Shown here piece after piece: positions 59,548 through 64,000 of a stretch of DNA of 64,000 nt (positions within the stretch are counted from its first letter, which is position 1; each line of letters opens with the position of its first letter). The DNA comes from Tupaia tana (taxonomy: Eukaryota; Chordata; Mammalia; Scandentia; Tupaiidae): the NCBI GenBank assembly GCA_026018925.1, contig JAKSZU010000002.1, positions 53,152,337 through 53,216,336 of the forward strand. The letters are read 5' to 3'. Under the pieces are notes generated by a model. It did not search any database. It worked only from the letters and a program-made list of their open reading frames with translations, and was not told where the DNA came from. Made by a program: the position numbers and the translations under genes.

Positions 59548-59701
59548 TCTTTTTGGAGAGGTTTTTGCTATAGGATGCATGCCCTTGCCAGAAAGACAGA
59601 GACAGAAAGCAAGATATCACCCCCTGGGGGGAAGCCACGCCACAATCCCTTCTCTTCCATTCTCTTCTTGGGATCTTGGGCATTCACACACATGTGCATG
59701 A
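59548..59701 (-). mobile_element. 5'-truncated long-form SINE with TSD
   Basis: TSD AAAAGCCTGATGC at 59533 and 59703; the whole tRNA head is missing. Confidence 0.88.
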
Positions 59702-59747
59702 TAAAAGCCTGATGCTTTTAAAAACATGTTTAATGAACTATTTTTTT

Positions 59748-60025
59748 TCCCCAGAGGTTTTTTTTTTTTTTTTTTTTTTTTGCCTTAGGGTGCATGCACT
59801 CTCTGAGATAGGGAGACATACACACAGACAGTGAGAGGGAAAGTGAGAAATCATCCCCCCTTGAGGGATGACCATGCCTCAGTCTCTTCTCCATTCTCTT
59901 CCTAGGATCTTGGGCACGCATGTACACATGCCTCGTGTAATTTTCAAGCCACCAGGTCCAGGACTCAAATCATAGTTGGCTGTGTGGGAGTCAGCAATGT
60001 AACCGCTATGCCATCTGCTAGCCCC
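59748..60025 (-). mobile_element. Long-form SINE
   Basis: T22 run, then GCCTTAGGGTGCATGC to CATCTGCTAGCCCC. Confidence 0.85.
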
Positions 60026-60267
60026 GAACTGTCTAGTTTTAATTAGTGCTATGCCTAATGTTAAATTGTCTGTTTTTTTTTTTTTTTTTTTTTTTTGTAC
60101 CCATCATTCTTTGAATATATAACTTTGGCAACATTTACAATACCTCCTTTGCACTTATTTATTTAGATGTTCCATAACCCAAGGGTAGGAAACAGGTCTT
60201 ATTCACTGTTGAAATCTTTGGCACATTGCACAATGCCTGCAAAATGGTGGATGTTTGAGTCTATTTC

Positions 60268-60424
60268 TTTTTTTAAAAGCATTATTTAATTTTGTTCCTG
60301 ACCAGATAGAGACATCCAGAGAGAGGGAAAGTAAGAAAGCAAGCGACCAGGCCCAGAACTCGAACTGGGGTCGGCCATGTGGGAGAGTCTAGCACCTTAG
60401 CCACCATGCCACCCACTGGTCCCC
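60268..60424 (-). mobile_element. Short-form SINE
   Basis: GCATTATTTAATTTTG...CCACCCACTGGTCCCC. Confidence 0.85.
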
Positions 60425-60494
60425 AGGTGTTTAATTCTATTAACTACTTTAACATTAAATGAAATTATTCAATGATTCAAAAATAAATATTTTG

Positions 60495-60710
60495 GGAGCC
60501 AAATGGTGGTACAGTGGTAAAATGAAATGTTCTGTAAGGCTGACACACATGGGAAGGTTCTGGACTTGTGTTTGCAGACCTCCGTGAGTTCGTAGGCACG
60601 TGTATGCCCATGATCCAGAGCTGGCTAAAGCTGGAGGTGGATTATGACATTGAGACCCCGTTGGGGGGCCTGTCTCTACTCTTTCTCACTTAAGAAAAAA
60701 GAAAAAAAAC
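60495..60710 (+). mobile_element. Older tRNA-headed SINE (variant D)
   Basis: Head GGTGGTACAGTGGTA, then GTATGCCCATGATCCAGAGC, GGTGGATTATGACATTGAGA and GGCCTGTCTCTACTC; same architecture as 26030-26280. Confidence 0.5.
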
Positions 60711-60809
60711 AACAAGATATCCAGAAGCTTGAATATCTGGATTTTTTTTTTAAGTCTAGAATGTTTAAGTTATCTATAATATTTGCCAAGAAAGTATATA
60801 TGGTTCCTT

Positions 60810-61018
60810 TTTAAAAAGAATTATTTATTTATTATGATTACTATTTTTAATTTGCTATAGGGCATGTGCACTCACCAGAGAGAGAGACAGAGAGTGAGAG
60901 CGAGAGAGAGAAAGGGAGAGAGAGAAATTAAGAAAGCAAGCCACCAGGTCCGGGACTCAAACTGTCATTGGTTCTGTAAGAGTCCAGCACTTTAACCACC
61001 ATACCATCTGCTGGCCCC
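60810..61018 (-). mobile_element. Short-form SINE
   Basis: TSD TATATATGGTTCC/CATATATAGTTCC. Confidence 0.85.
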
Positions 61019-61055
61019 AGCATATATAGTTCCAAAGGTTAAAAAAAAAAAATCA

Positions 61056-61219
61056 AGGGCCAGTGGGTGGCATGGTGATCCAGGTGCTGGACTCCCCAAA
61101 TGGCCAACTGTAGGACAAGTGCTAGATATGGCTGCTTTCTCACTTTCCCCCCCCCTCTCTCTTTCTAGTAAGTACACATGCCCTATAGCAAATTAAAATA
61201 ATAATAAGTAAATAATTTT
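61056..61219 (+). mobile_element. Short-form SINE
   Basis: GGGCCAGTGGGTGGCATGG; box B degraded to AGGACAAGTGC. Confidence 0.82.
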
Positions 61220-61382
61220 TAAAATCCAAGTGTCTGATGAATGAGTTTGAGCTGAGAACTGACCAGGTGCAAGATCAGTAAACCTCATTATATCTAGTCC
61301 AGAGGTGAGTGTTTTTGCAGATTCTGACCTCAAAGAGTGTGCAGGCTGGAAGGGAATATAAGTATATAAAAATAGTTACTTG

Positions 61383-61660
61383 TAGGACCAGCAGGTGGCG
61401 TAGTAGTTAAGGGGCTGGACTCCCATATGGCCTACCACGGTTCAGGTCCTGTACTTGGTGGCTTGAAAACCATGCCCGGAACATGTGCATGCGTGCCCCG
61501 AATCCCAGGAAGCAAATGGAGGAGAAGGGATTGTGCATGGCCACCTTCCCTGAGGAATGATTTCTCACTTTTCCCCAATGTCTCTCTGTATCTCTCCTCT
61601 CTGGTGAGTGTACTTCAAAACCAGAGTTTGCCCTATAGCAAAAACCTTTAAAAAAAAAAA
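61383..61660 (+). mobile_element. Long-form SINE 207 bp before exon 5
   Basis: TSD AGTTACTT at 61375 and 61661. Confidence 0.87.
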
Positions 61661-61867
61661 AGTTACTTTCCTTTTATCCCTTAGGGGACATATGGAAAAG
61701 TATTAAGGGACCTCAGAGGGGATGTTTATGGGCGTTAGGTGAACTAAGAAGTAGCAAGGGGGTAAAGGAATCGAACAGTCATCATTTTTAAGTCCTAAGC
61801 ATGTTGTTTGGTAAATGATAACATTAATTTTTCCTGAGCAGAGCTGACCTTGTGGCTTCTACCCTAG

Positions 61868-62302
<435 letters not shown>

Positions 62303-62419
62303 TGAAGATTCTAGAAGATATTTAATATATATAAGCTTTGTGTAAGTGATTCTGTCTTCCTAAGGGATAGCGGATGAAAAATAACATTTAATCAGTGCAT
62401 TAATGTATAAACAAAATGT

Positions 62420-63095
62420 GTATATCAACACAGGGATTATTATTCAACACGCAAAAGAAATGAAGCACTGCACTGATATATGTTGTTACCAGAGGGATGA
62501 ACATTATGAACATTTAATAAGCACATTATGCTAGGTCAAAGAAGCAAAATATAAATGGTCACCTAGTGCACGATTGCATTATATGAGATAGCCAGAATAG
62601 GCAAATCCATAGAGAAGCCATAGAGAATTGGTGGCTACCAGATACTGGAGGGAAGGAGGATTGGAAAGTAACTACCTACTAGGGATGGAGTTTCCTTTTA
62701 TAAGTTTGAAACTATTTTTTTTTTTTTTGAGAGGTTTTTGCTATAGGGTGCGTGCGCTCACTAGACAGACAGAGAGACAGAAAGCGAGAAATCACCCCCC
62801 AGGGGGGATGGTCACACCGCAATCCCTTCTCCTCCATTCTCTTCTCGGGATCTTGGGCACGCACGCTCACGCACCTGGCGTGAGTTCTAAGCCACCGGGT
62901 CCAGGACGCAAACCATAGTCGACTACGTGGGAGTCCAGCGACATAGCCATTACACTAACTGCTGGTTCCCGAAACTATTTTGGAACTAGATAAGGTGATG
63001 ATTTATTACAACAGTGTGAATGTACTAAATGCCAATGGACTGTCCACTTCAAAATGGTAAATTCTGTGTTATGTGCATTTCATCTTTAGAAATCT
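62420..63095 (+). mobile_element. L1M 3' end, split by a young SINE
   Basis: ATTGGTGGCTACCAGATACT, GAATGTACTAAATGCCAATG and ACTTCAAAATGGTAAATTCT are L1M 3' blocks. The SINE at 62719-62970 lies inside. Confidence 0.7.
62719..62970 (-). mobile_element. Young long-form SINE (box B variant)
   Basis: TSD GAAACTATTTT at 62708 and 62971. Confidence 0.93.
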
Positions 63096-63114
63096 TCTGC
63101 ATAACAATATAACT

Positions 63115-63383
63115 ATTTTTTTTTGGGGGGGAGAGGTTTTTTGCTATAGGGCACGTGCGCTTGCCAGACAGACAGAGAGAGACATAGAGACAGAAAGCGA
63201 GAAATCACCCCCCAGGGGAGATGGTCACGCCGCAATCCCTTCTCCTCCATTCTCCTCTCGGGATCTTGGGCACGCACGCACACGCACCTGGCGTGAGTTT
63301 TAAGCCACCGGGTCCAGGACGTGAACCGCAGTTGACTACGTGGGAGTCCAGCGACATAGCCATTACGCTAACTGCTGGTTCCC
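63115..63383 (-). mobile_element. Young long-form SINE (box B variant)
   Basis: Minus-strand head GGGAACCAGCAGTTAGCGTA; box B region GGTTCACGTCC. TSD not obvious. Confidence 0.9.
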
Positions 63384-63468
63384 TCTATGTTTTATGATAT
63401 TACTTGAGTGACAATGTGAATCAGTGTAAGACGATTCAATACAATTATGACAAAATGCAAATGTACAA

Positions 63469-63515
63469 GAGTACTTCAAAAAGTCTGTAAAAAATGGAAT
63501 TAAAGTATAAGTTAT
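63469..63515 (+). mobile_element. Single end of the same MITE-like family
   Basis: GAGTACTTCAAAAAGTCTGT resembles the terminal repeat of the element at 28646-28763. The partner end is absent. Confidence 0.35.
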
Positions 63516-63529
63516 TTGAAGAAGGACAA

Positions 63530-64000
63530 GATGGCCAAGGAGGGGCATCAATCAGTATATGATAATAGGAAATCACAAAGTTGAATAGAGGAGTGAGGTG
63601 GGGCCGAGAGAACACAGAGCAGGATGTGGGGAGTGTTTGAGGTGCCAATCTCAAGTGGAAGACAGAAAAAAGTCAAATGTCCAAACTCAGAAAGGACCTG
63701 GAGACGACCAGAGGCACCTACAACAGGAGGGAGGTACGTAGGACTCCCACTGAAGCTTCCAGTTCCCTGCTTCTACTTCACATCCCAGTATTTCCCAGCT
63801 GCAGGAGAGCACCAAGAGGGGAGCTGCAAGGATCTGCCACTCCAGAGGGAATGCGGAATTCCCTCCACCCCAAACCCCGGGCACACAGCACCACCCTAGG
63901 AACCAAATCATGCACTCCTTCTGACTGACAGGCAGGACTGAATTCCCACTCGCCTTCTCCTCTCCCACGGGACAGCAGGAGCAGTACCCTGCCCCCTCTG
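63530..64000 (+). other. GC-richer block, possibly an L1 5' UTR
   Basis: Begins GACAAGATGGCCAAGG, similar to the start of many mammalian L1 5' UTRs, and continues GC-rich to the edge. The assignment is tentative. Confidence 0.3.

Larger units (their letters stand above)
43587..61867 (+). other. SLC16A10 intron 4 (18.3 kb)
   Basis: Complete GT-AG intron, phase 0. It contains a MaLR-type LTR, L1 remnants, an antisense endogenous retrovirus and many SINEs. Stretches 43587-44156, 45931-46156, 46651-48916, 49166-49676, 50338-51454, 52017-52687 and 53036-53417 carry no recognised gene. Confidence 0.9.

Overview
This window is intronic DNA of a placental mammal that carries four internal coding exons of one gene, read on the + strand. 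The exons (4604-4748, 9415-9877, 43443-43586, 61868-62096) join in frame with canonical AG/GT borders. They encode most of SLC16A10 (MCT10/TAT1), the aromatic amino acid and thyroid hormone uniporter of the monocarboxylate transporter family. Exon 1 lies before the window and the last exon lies after it. No second host gene was found. The only other gene-like sequence is a dead RPL36A-type retrocopy at 6651-7112.

Repeats make up a large part of the rest. About one hundred copies belong to a tRNA-headed SINE clan, which I describe in two forms. The long form (L, about 250 bp) has a tRNA-like head with box A and box B, then a body containing GAGAGGAGAATGGAGGAGAA and GGGGTGATTTCTC, and ends near CCTATAGCAAAAA. 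The short form (S, about 150 bp) shares the head, continues GGCTTGCTTTCTCACTTTC, and ends in an AAATAAATAAAGTTAAATAA-like tail. Many copies have clear target-site duplications (TSDs) and several are nested. Three copies or fragments are 7SL(Alu)-related, two of them fused behind a tRNA-like head. This points to Euarchontoglires, but typical primate Alu and rodent B1 are absent. My best inference is a colugo (flying lemur), with tree shrew as the alternative; no search was possible.

Layout: 1-4603 is the end of intron 1 (SINEs and a GC-rich block). Exon 2 and intron 2 (4749-9414) follow, with the retrocopy. Exon 3 is next. Intron 3 (9878-43442, 33.6 kb) contains L2, MIR and L1 remnants, a palindromic MITE-like element and many SINEs. 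Exon 4 is followed by intron 4 (43587-61867, 18.3 kb), which holds a MaLR-type LTR, an antisense class I endogenous retrovirus at about 53964-58465, and dense young SINEs. Exon 5 and the start of intron 5 close the window.

The sequence shows one ordinary transporter gene whose introns record many layers of retrotransposition. I found no undescribed biochemical system. The most unusual observations are a young SINE subfamily with a changed box B, a SINE that carries a probable 3' transduction, tRNA-7SL composite SINEs, a 32-bp TSD and stacked insertions at one target.
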